Source: Mortierella sp. BCC40632 (Eukaryota > Mortierellomycota > Mortierellomycetes > Mortierellales > Mortierellaceae). Taken from it: a stretch of DNA of 64,000 nt. The stretch spans positions 232,501 to 296,500 of the forward strand of contig WAEK01000013.1 of the NCBI GenBank assembly GCA_011634665.1, in the 5' to 3' direction. Positions 1-18,446 of the stretch are shown in pieces (positions within the stretch are counted from its first letter, which is position 1; the number at the start of each line of letters is the position of its first letter). Under the pieces are notes generated by a model. The model made no database searches. It was not told where the DNA came from and saw nothing but the letters and a program-made list of their open reading frames with translations. A program made the translations under genes and the position numbers.

Positions 1-180
1 GAGGACAGAGAGTATGAGACAAACGTGGTCGCGGATATTGGCAAGGGAACGTTCAACCCAGATCGCCACAGTGGTCTAAAGGGTAAGGAGCAGCACAGAA
101 AGAGAGAAAAAGAGCGAAGTATGGGTATGGTGGGTATGGTGGGTATGGTGGGTATGATGGATATGGTAGATATGGTGTGA
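1..180 (+). CDS. Possible 3' end of a truncated gene
   Basis: Frame 1 is open from the first base to a TGA at 178-180. The first 27 or so codons read like ordinary protein (for example ADIGKGTFNPDRHSG). The last part is basic and then runs through a 9-bp tandem repeat that gives Met-Val-Gly repeats. A GTAAG at about position 83 could instead be a splice donor, so the real exon may end there. I do not recognise a family. The upstream part lies outside the window. Confidence 0.3.
   Translation, partial: EDREYETNVVADIGKGTFNPDRHSGLKGKEQHRKREKERSMGMVGMVGMVGMMDMVDMV
121..177 (+). repeat. 9-bp minisatellite (GGGTATGGT units)
   Basis: Three near-perfect copies of a 9-bp unit are followed by degenerate copies with GGATATGGT and AGATATGGT variants. 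In frame 1 the unit would encode Met-Val-Gly. It lies at the end of the possible partial gene and may be its C-terminus or untranslated sequence. Confidence 0.7.
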
Positions 181-3100
181 TATGATCCCTTTGCTCCCTG
201 TTGCTAAGCAAGCATGCCAACATTGCTCATTCCATGAAGAGCATCAGTAGCACCGGAAACAGGGTGGTTCGAGGTTCGAGCGAACCAAGATGTGCTCCTC
301 ACCTCTGCAACAGAATCATGACCTGTCGCAACTCTTAGCCCATAACTGGAATGAGTAACTGCAAGTCCAGTGAAGTGAGGCAAGGCGGAGCTAACAGCTG
401 CCTTCCGTGAAGAAAAATGTGAGATTGAAGGAAAGAGACTGGGATGGGCAGCCGAGACGGCGGCCAAAACCCGATGGCAGACCAGCGATTGTGTATTGTG
501 CGGAGAGGGGAGACCAGGCCAAAGAGAAGGGGGGAGGGGGAGCCGGCGGGGAAGAGGGGGCCAATAGGTGTGCTTGATAGGGATGATAGGGGGGGATGGC
601 CATGTAAGTCGTTTGGTCAGTTGGTTTAGGCTATTCGTCGGGAATAGAAACAGCTTTCTTTCTCTTTCTCTCTTTCTTTTCTCTTTCTCTTTCTCTTTCT
701 CTTTCTCTTTCTCTCCTCGTCGCACTCTTCGCCCAGGAACTCGGTTATATTGAGCCCTTCCTAATTTTCAATTCATTCCGCGCAAGTCAGTCAGTCAGTT
801 GGCGTCGCTGAGAAATCTTCTCCCGCTTCCCCACCATCGCCTGCTGATCTACCCTTTGTCCTTCACACACACCTCTCCCATTTCCTCCTCTCCCCTTTCT
901 CTTCCTCGTCCTCTTCCTCTTTCTGTTACTCTCTCACCCCTTCTCACCCCCACTTCCTCTTCCTCTTCCTCCAGTCTGTACCCGCACAGGCTTCTGCACG
1001 ATCTTTTACCCGATTCACCGTGCTATTCCCCCTAGCTATCCGATGCCAGTTTTCGGCCAAAATGTTCCCTGAACCCAGGCTTACCTCCAGCACCAGCCTC
1101 ACTCGCAAAACGTCAAGGGGAATAAGATTTAAAAGAGTCTAGCTCAATCCTCCGTGAGCTCTGCCCACAATAAAGAGGCTCCGATGTTGCACACCCGCTG
1201 GCGTTCTCACCCCGGGACCAATGACTCAAAACGAGATATCGTCAAGTGGTTTTAAGACGTGCAAAAAAAAAGGGCCGAACAAAAGGGCCGACAGTGCGCA
1301 TCATGGCAACAGCTCTGCTGCATGCCTCCCTGCCCCCCCCCCAGTCCTTCTCCGCTTCTCTTCCCCCCGAGCCTGACTAGCCCGGTGTCATACAGAGGGT
1401 GAGTGTTTCCTGTAAATCTGGCCGCTCAAAATGTCTGATATCGAATTGCTTTCCATTGTGACCAAAGGTAATGGTTACTAATTAGAGTCGGTCGAGAACG
1501 AAGGAAGGGAGGAAGGGAGAATACCATTTACCATCCCAGATGGACTACAACGCATTCTTTTGTGGCAAGTTGCCTCGTTCTGCGCGTCGCAGTTCTATAG
1601 TGGGCTCACTCTGCTTTGCTATCCCACCTCCTCCCCTGCTTCGGCCTTATTTGCACCACTTCAATGGTTTGTGGTCCTCCTTTAATCCATGATGCAAGAG
1701 TTCGTGTAACTGACTATTTGCTTACTCTCCTCGCTTTCTCGAAGGGCCTCTTTTTTTTTTTTTTTTCAGCTACTGCTTACTCTCTCATTCCTTTGTTTGC
1801 TCCGTTGTCTTTTGAACAAACCATTCCTCTCGAACACACACACTTTCCTATCGGACATCACAATTAAGTTTTCAAGGCAAACACAGACAAGGCGGTAACA
1901 GAAGAGCGGGAGAAATTTTCGGACAAAGAAACAGTTTGGTACGACACGCGCTCACACACACACAATCCAAAAGGCGACACTTCAGGGTTGATTCTGTCTC
2001 TTGGGTGAGAGGCACAGAAAGAGAAAGGGAGGAGAAGGGGTGGAAAAAGTGGGAGAGGAAGGGGAAGAGAAAGAGGGTGGCATAAGAGGAAACCAAGGAG
2101 CCGTGCACCTTGACCAACACAACAAAGCGGTGGAGAGTGGTATTTGCGAAAACAAGGGTGAAGCACAACGAGTCAGTCCCCATGAAAATACATCCTTCTA
2201 CTCCTTCACATCCTCACCGTTTGCCTTCGAGAGTCACTTGACGTTTCTCTCCTTGTCAGCAGGATCATTTCTTGAAAGAGAAGAAGGTGAGGGAATAAAA
2301 AATAAAAAATAAACTAACCTAAACTAAACTAAACCAGTTGACTTGGACTTTTTTGACATAGTAAGATGCCGTAATTCTTGAATCATTTTTTTGAGGAGGG
2401 GGAGGAGAGGAGAGTATGGAGTATCTTCTCAAAGAAATATAAAACGAAAATAGAAAAACACACACGCTCCAGGACCCTGTGGAGGAAGACGGACACCCCC
2501 GAAGTGGTTCGAAGAAACGATTCAAGAAAGGGTAGAAGGGGTAAGCTGGATACGCACAAAAAAATAGTACTATGTCTAGGATAATTGTAATAATAATAAT
2601 AATAAATACTCTTCACTCACCAGACAAACACAAACCCAGACCACTATTTTCTGTCGAGATATAATCGAGTCAAAGAGAGGGAGAAGGAAAAGTGAAAGAA
2701 AGAAAAGGGAAGCAATGGCCAAGTGCTCCTCGACCATTAAGGCAGAGTTGCTTTTGTTCAGAACCAATTCCTTTGACAGTATCACTCCTTTCTACTAGGC
2801 CTCAGCGAGCTAGTGAGGCCGAGGAAATGGACCCATCCTTGCGATCACTTGCTCAAGGTAAGACTCTCGAAGGAGCGGGGAGGGAGAGATGAGAGAGGGC
2901 CCTGAATAAAAAAAAATAGGACGACGACGGTTACAGCTAGCTCACAACGGCTGTTGTAGCCAACTGTCTGGAGTTCAAGCTTAAGGGGATTTCCTCTTCC
3001 TCCTCCTCCGCAAAACTCCCCAAACCCCGCCCACATGGCTTTCTACGCAACCCACCCAATTTCGCCCACCTGGATCCCGGATTTTTTTTCCTTTTTTTTT

Positions 3101-3182
3101 TTTTCCTCCTTTCTCTCGACTCAAACTTTGAACGGATTTCCGGGAATAGGCTCATTTTCCGACATTGGACTCATTCACCACC
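181..3182. other. Intergenic region, no supported gene
   Basis: About 3 kb with no open frame that looks like protein. Long nominal frames here come from CT-rich strings (670-715, 850-960) and Ser/Leu/Phe-biased sequence. It contains a T17 run near 1750, poly-A near 1261 and several purine-rich stretches (2001-2080). An ATG at 2827 is followed by ten ordinary codons and a GTAAGA, which could be a leader exon, but nothing ties it to the ferredoxin gene downstream. The last few hundred bases are presumably the Yah1 promoter. Confidence 0.6.
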
Positions 3183-5025
3183 ATGGCTTCCATCCTGCAC
3201 AGGGCAACTGCATTCCGTCCCTTCTGGACTCTTCCCGGACGATCCATCATCCGTTTGACTCGGACAGTCTCTCCATCCACTCGATTCGCTCTCTCGACCT
3301 GGTCGTCTTCCACCACAACTGTAGTCCCAGTAATGGTCGGAGCACAGGGCTGGAGGAATCGCTTGACTCGGACACCTTCCTGGCTTTGTTCATTCCAGAC
3401 ATCTGCCTTTTCGACTGCCTCGAGTAAGTTTTCTTCATTGCATTGTATAGCTCCTGGTCCGTGTGTGCTTGAGTTTGCACATCCACACATCCACAGTCTC
3501 TCTCTTTTTCTCTCCAAGACTGTGGGCTCGTTATTATTATTATTTTCTGAGCTGCGCAGACAGTCAGAGTGGTAGAAGTTCAGGAATGCATCAGCTGGTT
3601 CTGTCGCCTGGACCCTTTTTTTCCTTTCCATATCCCTAGGACTAGTCATTGATCTCTAGGGATCAATCAAGGGAGAACGGCCAATTACGGATCAGCACAA
3701 AGGGTCAACCAAGAGGCCGGGAAAAAGGGGCCGAAAGTGAAAAGAGAGTGAGAGAAAGAAAGAGAGACAAATCCTCGTTCCCCTCTCCCCTCCCCCCTCT
3801 CTTCCGAGAATTCTGGAATGCCTCTATCTCGGTTCGAGTTCGCTATCACCCTTGATTGTTCTCTACTGCCAACATGATTTAAGAGTCATAGAAGGAAAAA
3901 AAAAAAAGAGAAAGTCTGCTTCTAAGCTTCCATTTTCCTTTTTTTTTTCCCCGCCATGTTACCTAATAGGCCCAGTCTATGCTAAGCGTGGTCGTCCAGG
4001 ACCTGATCAAGGATTTGCCGTCAACTTTGTTCTACAGGACGGTGAAGAGGTCACAGTCCGCGCACACGAGGGCGAAAGTCTCCTAGATGTTGCTTGGGCG
4101 AACGACATTGACATTGAAGGTAAAATAGAAAGGAGTTGGTCCGTCTACTCTCTCTCCTTCTCCTTCTCCTTCAGGAGGATCAGCCTGTGAACCGGAGCAA
4201 TTGATTGACACTATCACATCGCCCCTCGGCTTTTTTTTTAAAGAACAAGACGCAGTAACGGATGACATTTCTGTCCGTCATCCCATTTTTTTTTTTATAT
4301 CTGCATGCCTTTTCTTTTTCCTCTCTCTCTCTCTCTCTTTTTTTTTTTTTTTTTTTCATCCACAAATTATTGACATTGGCCCGTATCTGTTCGTCTTCAA
4401 TAGGGAGCATGCGATGCCTCTCTAGCCTGTTCTACCTGTCACTTGATCCTTGACGAAGAGTCGTACGACAAGCTGGAAGAACCCACGGATGAGGAGAACG
4501 ACATGCTTGATCTTGCCTTTGGATTGTCAGACACGTAAGTTCTTCTTCTCTCGTTTTTGTCTATCCATACTTTTCATTCTCCTCTTTGCTCCACTCTCTC
4601 CTTTTCCTTCTTTCTCTCTGTTTTCTTCCTTTCTCTCTCTCTCTCCCCCTCTCGAGACTATTGTTTTCTGGGAGTCAGGATATTGAGTCCGAGTTAAAGA
4701 AAGTCGCTAGTACAAACAAGTACTAGTCGTTTTTGTCCCTTTTTCCTTCTTTTCTTGAATTTGAAATATGTGACTGATATACCTTTCTCCTTTTTTTCTT
4801 TCTCTCTCTTTCTCTCTCTCCTTTCCATCCCCACAATTTGATCCGCACTTTGGTTATGGGGGGACTCATCATTGGAACATTCAAAAAAAAAAAAAAAAAA
4901 ATCTCTTCATACACACCACACCTCTCGATAATAGTTCGCGCCTAGGTTGTCAAGTACTGATGAACAAGGAGTTGGATGGTATCACAGCCAAGCTTCCTGC
5001 TGTGACAAGGGATCTCCGGTCTTGA
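3183..5025 (+). CDS. YAH1: Mitochondrial [2Fe-2S] adrenodoxin-type ferredoxin
   Basis: Electron carrier of the mitochondrial matrix that feeds iron-sulfur cluster assembly (and haem A/ubiquinone synthesis in fungi). Exons 3183-3423, 3970-4119, 4408-4534 and 4935-5025 give about 202 residues. The first 80 are Arg/Ser/Thr-rich with no acid residues, a clear mitochondrial presequence. The mature domain starts near [14 protein letters not shown]. The cluster ligands are visible: [10 protein letters not shown] gives Cys-X5-Cys-X2-Cys, and the fourth Cys is in SRLGCQV. The family signature ENDMLDLA is present, as is the C-terminal LPAVTRDLR. The start ATG sits in a CCACC context. One oddity: with canonical GT-AG splicing, exon 2 to exon 3 only stays in frame if the acceptor is the AG at 4406-4407, which drops the normally invariant Gly of GAC (see findings). 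Identity is certain; that junction is not. Confidence 0.95.
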
Positions 5026-5751
5026 ATAGAAACAAACAAACAAACAAAAATCTTTTTCCGACTTCCCCCCCTCCTTCCGTCTCTTTCTCTCCAAAAAAAA
5101 AAAAAAAATAGAGAGAGAGAGAAAGAGAGATGGTCCGGTTCGTTCAAGATCAGAAAGTTGAAAGAAAGGGGATAAAACAGAGGGGAAGGGAGTGGGAGGA
5201 GGAGAATGATAGAGCATTGTTCGTTGACTGTTCCCAAGTCTTTTCTTTTCTATTCTTTTCATATATTTTGTTCAATACATCTGCATTTAGTTACCCCAAG
5301 AAAAAGGAAAAAAACAAACTCTTTTTTTTTTTTTTTTGACGGGAGGAACTTTCTCTCCTTTTCTCTTTTTCTTCATGGACAAAGGAGTAATAGTTCCTTT
5401 TTTTTTTTCCTTCTTTTACCAATTAGCATCAGTATCAGTATAGAGTATATAAAAATAATCCATTCGGACTACAACATTTTTGCAAGTAAGGGGGGGCAGG
5501 GAGATGATCCTGAGCAGAGAAGCTTGCTGGGGGGGGGGGAGGGAGGCGATCCTGAACAGAGAAGCTTGAGGAGTGGAGGGGAAGGTGCCTTTTTTTTTTT
5601 TTTTTTTTCGTTATCGTCGTCGTCGTGATTCCACGGAAAGGGCCAATGAGAAAAATCGAGCAGAACCTGCATTGTGAATACGCTCTGTCGGGAGGGAAAT
5701 CTTTTTAACAGGTTCGAAAAGCACAACTATCCTTTTATGCATCTACCTCCT

Positions 5752-5800
<49 letters not shown>

Positions 5801-6523
5801 TTCCCCTTTTCCCCTTTCTTTTCATTATGCTATTTGACCAGTCCAAGACAAACAAAATTACCGACATAAAACATGTACAAAGTAGAAAACTAATCGAAAA
5901 AAAAAAAAAAAAAAAAGAGACAACAGAAATGGGAAGGAGTTTTTTTTGCATGGGCCGTCTTTTTTGGCCCATTTTCTTATTTTTCTTATTTTTTCGTTTA
6001 CTTAGTTCTTGTTTTAGCTGCTGCCTGTGAAAGAATAAAAGATAAAAAAAAAAAAAAATAGAAAATAGAAAAGGCACTATCCAGAGAGCCAAGGACATTT
6101 AAAAAAGGATAAAAAAAGGCGGGACACAAGACAGAGAGGAGAGAGAGGGAAATATGGTTCGGTCATGGGGGGGTTTGGGCAGGGTGAAGGGAGGAAATAG
6201 ATGGTAATAGTAATAATAGTAGAGGGAGAAAAAAATAAACGAAAAATAGATAGAATGATGATAGTACACTGTCTTTGAGGAGGATAAGAGGGGGGTAAAA
6301 GAACGGAAGAGCGGGGACTGTCAGGATATCAAAAAGGAAGCAGTGCGGACAAAATAAAATAAAATAAAATGGATAACACTACAGGTGGGATGGATGTGAG
6401 GCAATACTACTACAAGGAAAACAACGCATAAAAAACATGAGAGAAAAAAAAAAAAAAAAAAAAAAAAGAGCAACTCAAAAAAGAGCGCAGCAGGCGAGGA
6501 GCCCTCTCTCGGACAAACTCTTT
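5026..6523. other. Intergenic region with simple repeats
   Basis: Convergent 3' flanks of the ferredoxin and Zn2Cys6 genes. No coding signal. Contains T runs at 5323-5337 and 5590-5608, a (CT)n run at 5757-5797, A runs near 5899-5916 and 6446-6467, and a short near-duplicate at 5506-5580 (two copies of a GATCCTGA.CAGAGAAGCTTG core separated by a G-rich linker). Confidence 0.7.
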
Positions 6524-9500
6524 TTAGATAAGAGGGCGTCGGTTCTGAGGAGGGATTTGATCATAGAGATGCGGGTTCACTAATAGATGACATGGGAAAA
6601 AGAGAAAAATGACCACGGGATTAGATCTTGGTGGAATTTGCTCCGCAGTTCCAACTTTACACGAATAGATCAAGAAGCAGAGAGAGAGAGAGAGAGGCTA
6701 TCTAAAGACTTACTCTGAAGGTAATGAAGCGCACTCTCGTGACCTTCATAGTACCGCTCCATCGTGACTTGATCCTGCTCCCCTTCTGGGATCGAGTGGA
6801 TCTGCTGGTCAACTCCTAGCGAATTAACAAGCGCTCCCATTCCATACAATGTTGCCTGGGATTGGAGTGACTTGATCGAGCGGCCTGCTCCTGGAACACT
6901 TGCTCCGCCTGTCGGTCCACTGTTACCATTGCCCTCGCCTGGACTGCTATGACCCGGATAAGCTGGCGGTGGAACGTTGTATTCCGTCCGGGCAATGGTG
7001 CTATTCGTACCATTACCACCCATGGACGAATAATACGCCTCAGGGCTCGATGTTGTCGGTACCAGGGGAACGGGCAATGGCAACGGGGCCAGTTTGCTAT
7101 CTGGCCGCGGCGCAATGCTCCGTGGCTGTCCCGCAGCACCCCCAGCTCCGACTCCGAGACCAAAGGAAGTCGGCGAAGTTGCAGGAGCAGGTGCGATCTC
7201 GCTCAATCGCACGGGCTTCTTAGGCACTGGTGGTTTGCCACTCTGGCTCATCGAAGATGAACTTGAGCTACCAGTTGACTGTGGAAGGATCCTCTTGGGA
7301 GGCTTGGGTGGAGGAATGGTCTTCTTTTTGGCTCCACTCAATCCAGAGGCTCCTGCAGACAATTCGGGGCTAAGTGTTGCTGCTGTCGCTGCTGCTACAG
7401 GTGACGCCAGTGGGTTTCCTGCAGCGCTCATCCCCATACCAGCTGCACTAGCGCCCATGGTCGAGAATGGGGAGGACAGAGGACCCTGTCCGATGGGGTG
7501 AGCACCGTTGTTGTTGTTATTGCCACCGTTGCCACCGTGGCTCATTGGCCCCAGTCCCAGGAGATCGCCCACAGGTGTTGAAGACGGTTGCATAAACGAC
7601 GGCTGACCATATGTCAGACCGTTTCCTTGATGACTGCTATTGACATTATTGTTGTTGCTGGCTCCATTGCCATTATTGCCATTGCTGGGGATACTGCTGT
7701 TGCTTGATCCAAAGATACTAGAGGCAGTGGTCGTCACAGCGCCATAAAAAGGGAGTGTTCCCGGGTTTGGGTCGTAAATGGCTGAAGAAGAGCTTGTCGG
7801 GGCCTGGGTACTTCCAGGGATTCCAAAGCCCATCGAGAATGCATTCGAGTCCTGCACATATCCTGGAGCTGTAGCCGCCGCAGTGGTTGTTGCTCGGAAG
7901 ATTCGACTCGCGGATTCAAAGGATGGGTAGGCATGAGTCTGCAAAGGTGAAAACATGTCTGTATCCTCATGGTTCTGTGTACCGTTATTGTTGTTGGAAC
8001 CTGAAGGATGACTTTGGTGTAAAAGGTTATTATGGCTTAGGGACATTCTAGCAACCGATTCGGCCGGCGAGGCGGGGGACATGACACCTGCATAGCTGTA
8101 ATCGGAAGCAGGTGTGGCCACAAATGACTGCTGTTGCTGTTGCTGTTGTAGGGTCGATGCGTTCCCAGACTGGGCCATTGCGCCTTGTGGCGTCAGCAAA
8201 AAGTTATTCACCATCTCTTCCATGGCCGCAACGTCCTTCTCCAGTGCCGGCAACTTGGCAAGACTGACATAACCCTTGATCAGATCCATGGTCCTGTAAT
8301 AAAGACTCTGTGAGCTAGTAGTTTGCTGGGTGACCATCTGGAAAACATGGATTTCAGCTGCCTGGAGCATATGGTAGGCAAAGAGACCACATCCCGGCCA
8401 GGGCCAGCTATAGTTCTGGAAGATGATCTCGCCAATCTGTGTCAGCATCAAGGCTGCTTGTGAACACTTGGCCATTGGCGAATTGTCATCCTTGATGTCT
8501 CCTCTATGGGTCTTGTTCGAAATCAATGGCCGGTAAAGTAAGAGCTTGTGGCTGTAAAAAAACCGATGGAGATACAGGGTATAATACGATGGTAGCGCTG
8601 CTCCGTTGACTGCCTGGTTGTCAACATAGACCAAATGTGCAGGAAGGTTCAAGAGCCAACCCTCGAGCGATGAACCGATCGAGTGCATATCAGGACTATT
8701 GATCGCCTGTGTCAGCACCCTTTCATTTGGCACAGACCGATAAAAGACACAAATTCGTCTGTAGATTTGGACTAGTTCGAGATGGTGGTACCAAAAAATG
8801 AGAGTCGCACCCTGGACTGTATCTGTCATTTGACTAGCCTCCTGAATCAGCTTGCGCATGTCCAGCGCTGAATTTGTGACACAATACTCTTGGCCCATCA
8901 GACTGCTAGTGAGACCGTCGAGGAAGAAGCAGCCTAGCCATGCAAGCCGATTCTCTTGGTGTAGAACAGACCGTTTCACTTGTGCATATCGACTCCCCTG
9001 TACGTCCCTGTCCTGCGTTGTAGCCAAATTTCCAGTTTGTGGGTGACCGTTCTGACGTGCATAGAGAAGAGCAGCATACTGGGATGAGGCGGCCAAGGAT
9101 GGCCGAATAAGCTGGTTGGAATTTGCTCCGCCAGGTCCTGTGAAGCTGTCGCCAGTCAAGGTTGATTCGAGATCCTTGAGCGACTTGCGAAGAGCACGAT
9201 GGAGACCCATGTCAAGAGCCATCCGCGTAGCAAGATTGACGTACATTCGAATTCGGAAAAAGTGACCTGAGCGTTTCTCTTTGATTTGATAATATGCCAG
9301 CAGCAATAGACCTTGGACGGTACTGAGCCTAGGTACATCCATATATGTATCAAGCAACGCACGAGCATGATCATAGAGAGCGTGCTGGCCTTTGAGACTG
9401 GTCAATTCGGGAATTTCTTGGAGCTCAAAGTCGGTCGCGTGCCGTGCGGCGACGGCACAGATGGACATGAGCAAGAAGGGTGGGACACGGTACTGTCCCT

Positions 9501-10506
9501 CCTGACAGAGTGTCAAAAAGCTGCTCTTGTGGATGACAGGCAGGAAGGTATGAACGCTGTTAAAGTAAATATCCAGGAGTGTTCCAATAGCCTTGGGAGT
9601 AAGGAGAGTGCCTGGGAGGGTATATGGGAGGGGAAAGTCGATCGATTCCCAATCAAGAGCCGAAAAGTCGGACGCATCGTTGGAGCCTGAGGTTGGGTCG
9701 TAGATACGCGAGTCACTGTATGAGTGCTCGCGTTGTTCTGTGACCTTTGGAAGGAACTGTGCGGCTCCGTCACGTTCTACCTTGAGCGAACCCATGAGCA
9801 GACTTAGGACCTCAATCGAGTCATCTGTGGCAAAGGCAGGTTCCTCGGACTCAGGGCTTGAATCATTGCCAGTTAGATTGGGCGTGGCAAGTGAAGCACC
9901 TGAGAAGTGGCGAGTGAGTGGAGGTAAGGCGTTCGAATATCGACCGGAGGCTTCACTGTGGCTATGGCTGTGGGCATGGATGGGTTTGGATGGCGGGGTT
10001 GCAGGAAGGGAGCCTGGGGTGTGTGGTGAGGCAGAGTCGGCTTCATCGGAGACTAGTTCAGGGCCTAGGTCGCCAGAGGGATTCCGGCCCCAACCACGCG
10101 AGAGAAGGCCCTGGAGATGGGACTCGACACTCCTCAGGCGGTTTTCGAGTGTTTCAACGTACTCTTGGTTGGCGGGTTTGGTTGCGACAGGGTAGGTACA
10201 CTCTGTCCTGAACTTTTCGCAGTGAGCGCAGGGCATATTGCCATCGCACTTGATCTTTTTATGTCGGCAGTTGACGCATGCGGTCGATATACGGATGCGC
10301 TTGGTGGGCTTCTTTGGCGGGAGAGATTTCTTATCAATGGCTGGAGATACGGGCGAGGCCGCTGCGGGGGGGTGTTGTGCTAGGTTGGACCTATCGAATG
10401 TGTGTGACGAGGGGGGAAGAATAGACGACGCGTCGTGAGAGGCCAGCACGCCACACAGGGACAGAATCGTGGGCGGACAAGGGCACCAGAATAAGGGACA
10501 GCAAAA

Positions 10507-10544
<38 letters not shown>

Positions 10545-10668
10545 CTACCACGCGACAGGAACGGGCCGTGCACGAGGTCGGTTGTTCTGTCTGTTGGTCG
10601 GGGAGCAGTGGCGGCGCTCGCCGAGACGGGCAGACACGGAGCCTGACCATAGAGACGAGCTGAGACAT
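6524..10668 (-). CDS. Zn2Cys6 fungal-specific transcription factor (XlnR-like layout)
   Basis: Nuclear DNA-binding activator. The binuclear zinc cluster is at about 10198-10278: six cysteines spaced C-X2-C-X6-C-X5-C-X2-C-X6-C (residues 131-157 from the ATG at 10668), preceded by a basic KKPTKRIR stretch and followed by a short dimerisation coil. The fungal-specific middle homology region follows (IYFNSVHTFLPVIHKSSF, LSTVQGLLLLAYYQ, ATRMALDMGLHR). The C-terminal third is Ser/Asn/Gly-rich with proline motifs (PPPKPPKR, KPPVPKKPVR). The long frame appears to stop at 6670, but an intron with donor at 6713 and acceptor at 6580-6581 joins ALHYLQ to an 18-codon last exon (MNPHLYDQIPPQNRRPLI) ending at 6524, about 1336 residues in all. 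The start is uncertain: residues 1-95 include a (GA)n-encoded Ser-Leu tract and may be untranslated or intronic; an acceptor-like site lies at 10391. Confidence 0.85.
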
Positions 10669-17009
<6,341 letters not shown>

Positions 17010-18446
17010 TTATGCTGCAGAGGACTTGGAGGAGCCCGAGGATGAGTCAGAAGAAAACCAGGAAAGATTGCCCCATCGCCCTTTTTTCTTGGAGGATTCC
17101 GATAAAGTGGATTGACCATGGTCTGGTTGGTCGATCAGGATAAATTCATGCCCGGTACCATGCTCATCTTCGAAATGGTGCTGGTGAACCTGGTGAAAGT
17201 CATATGATGACTGCATCCGCAATCGATCGGACCCTGCTCGAGGCAAGTCAGTCGATGCATCCGCAGAGGTTGGAGTAGTTGAAGTTGAGGTCGAGGCTGT
17301 GGATGAGGAGGAGGATCCGTTGATAGATGTTGTTGCCACTGTAGAAGACGGCGATGTTGATGGGCTGGACGAAGAGGTCGACGCAGAGGAGAAACTACGG
17401 GTTGTTGGCTCGTCTGCTATCTGGAGAACAAAGCCTCCTGCTGTGTCCCCAATACCAATCTCTTGGCCTGTATAGGGTGTATGGTTACGCAACCGGAGAC
17501 TGACGTCAAGGATTTCACTCAAGGTCTTTCGAAGGAGCACATTTTCCTTTTGTAGTTCCTCAATCTTTTCGTTTGATTGTAAAGACAGTTCCTTGATTTC
17601 TTCGCGTAGCTCGGACGTGATAATCATCAAGTTGTCGAGTGAGTCGTCCACATGGTTTTTGCGATCTCTTGCATTCATTCGAGATCTAATGAGGAAGAGA
17701 GTACCAAAGCCAATATCAGATCACCCCGGTCAGTTATATTTTTTCCTCAAGGAAGTCCAAGTGGCTATCACTATGCTTGAAGGGGGTTTACCTTGCATTC
17801 TCGAAAATAATGAGTGATCCTGCGACTCCAAAGATGATGGCTTCGCCTAGAAAGTTGGCTCCCATCTCGACAGCCCTTATAGAAGATTCGCCGCATGATG
17901 CAAAGATAGCGTAAGCCATTGTAAAAAGAGAGAGAAAGAAGACGCATCATGTCGATTCGATTAAAGGGTGGCTGTAGCACGCGTCACGTTTCTCTAGGCA
18001 CTACCAAAAAAAAAAAAAAAAAAAAGGCCGAAACTATCCATTTCTCCTACCTAGCATCATTAAGTGGGCGGATCGACTCGACCTTGTATCCAAGAAAGGT
18101 CATCTTGAGCTGCATCTCAGTCTTGTGAGAAAACTAAATGAGGCACACACACACACACACACCGACAGAATCGTATAATCGAGAGAGTAAAAGTTTCTCA
18201 GAAAACATTTCAACATGAAAATAAAACGCATTTCCCGATCTGACTGAACAACAAAACTCAGCACTGGTTAGTGGGTGGATATCTTACCTGAGCTACTTTA
18301 ATGCATACATCTTTGAATCTAATAGTAAGTGAACACAAATTTGGGATTGTAATCGCGTTAGATGCTATACAGGTAGGAGTTAGCCCGATATATGTGGTGT
18401 CCAATAACAAGGGGGAGGCGAGGAAAGAAATCAACGCGAATTCGAG

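Noticed and set aside
270..290. GGTTCGAGGTTCGAGCGAACC, resembling a tRNA T-arm
   Set aside because: No acceptor stem, D-arm or anticodon arm can be drawn around it.
204..1035. Overlapping frames of 60-170 codons on both strands
   Set aside because: They are Arg/Lys/Glu or Ser/Leu/Pro strings read from CT/GA-rich repeats, with no domain, splice context or normal composition.
2827..3427. Possible ten-codon leader exon at 2827 spliced into a frame overlapping ferredoxin exon 1
   Set aside because: The overlapping frame at 3035-3427 is open but has no family resemblance, and the ferredoxin frame with its presequence explains the region.
5206..6098. Frames of 85-140 codons around 5200-6100
   Set aside because: Dominated by Phe/Lys/Ser from homopolymers and CT repeats.
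6816..7501. Frames of 100-135 codons inside the Zn2Cys6 gene on other frames
   Set aside because: Shadows of the real coding frame.
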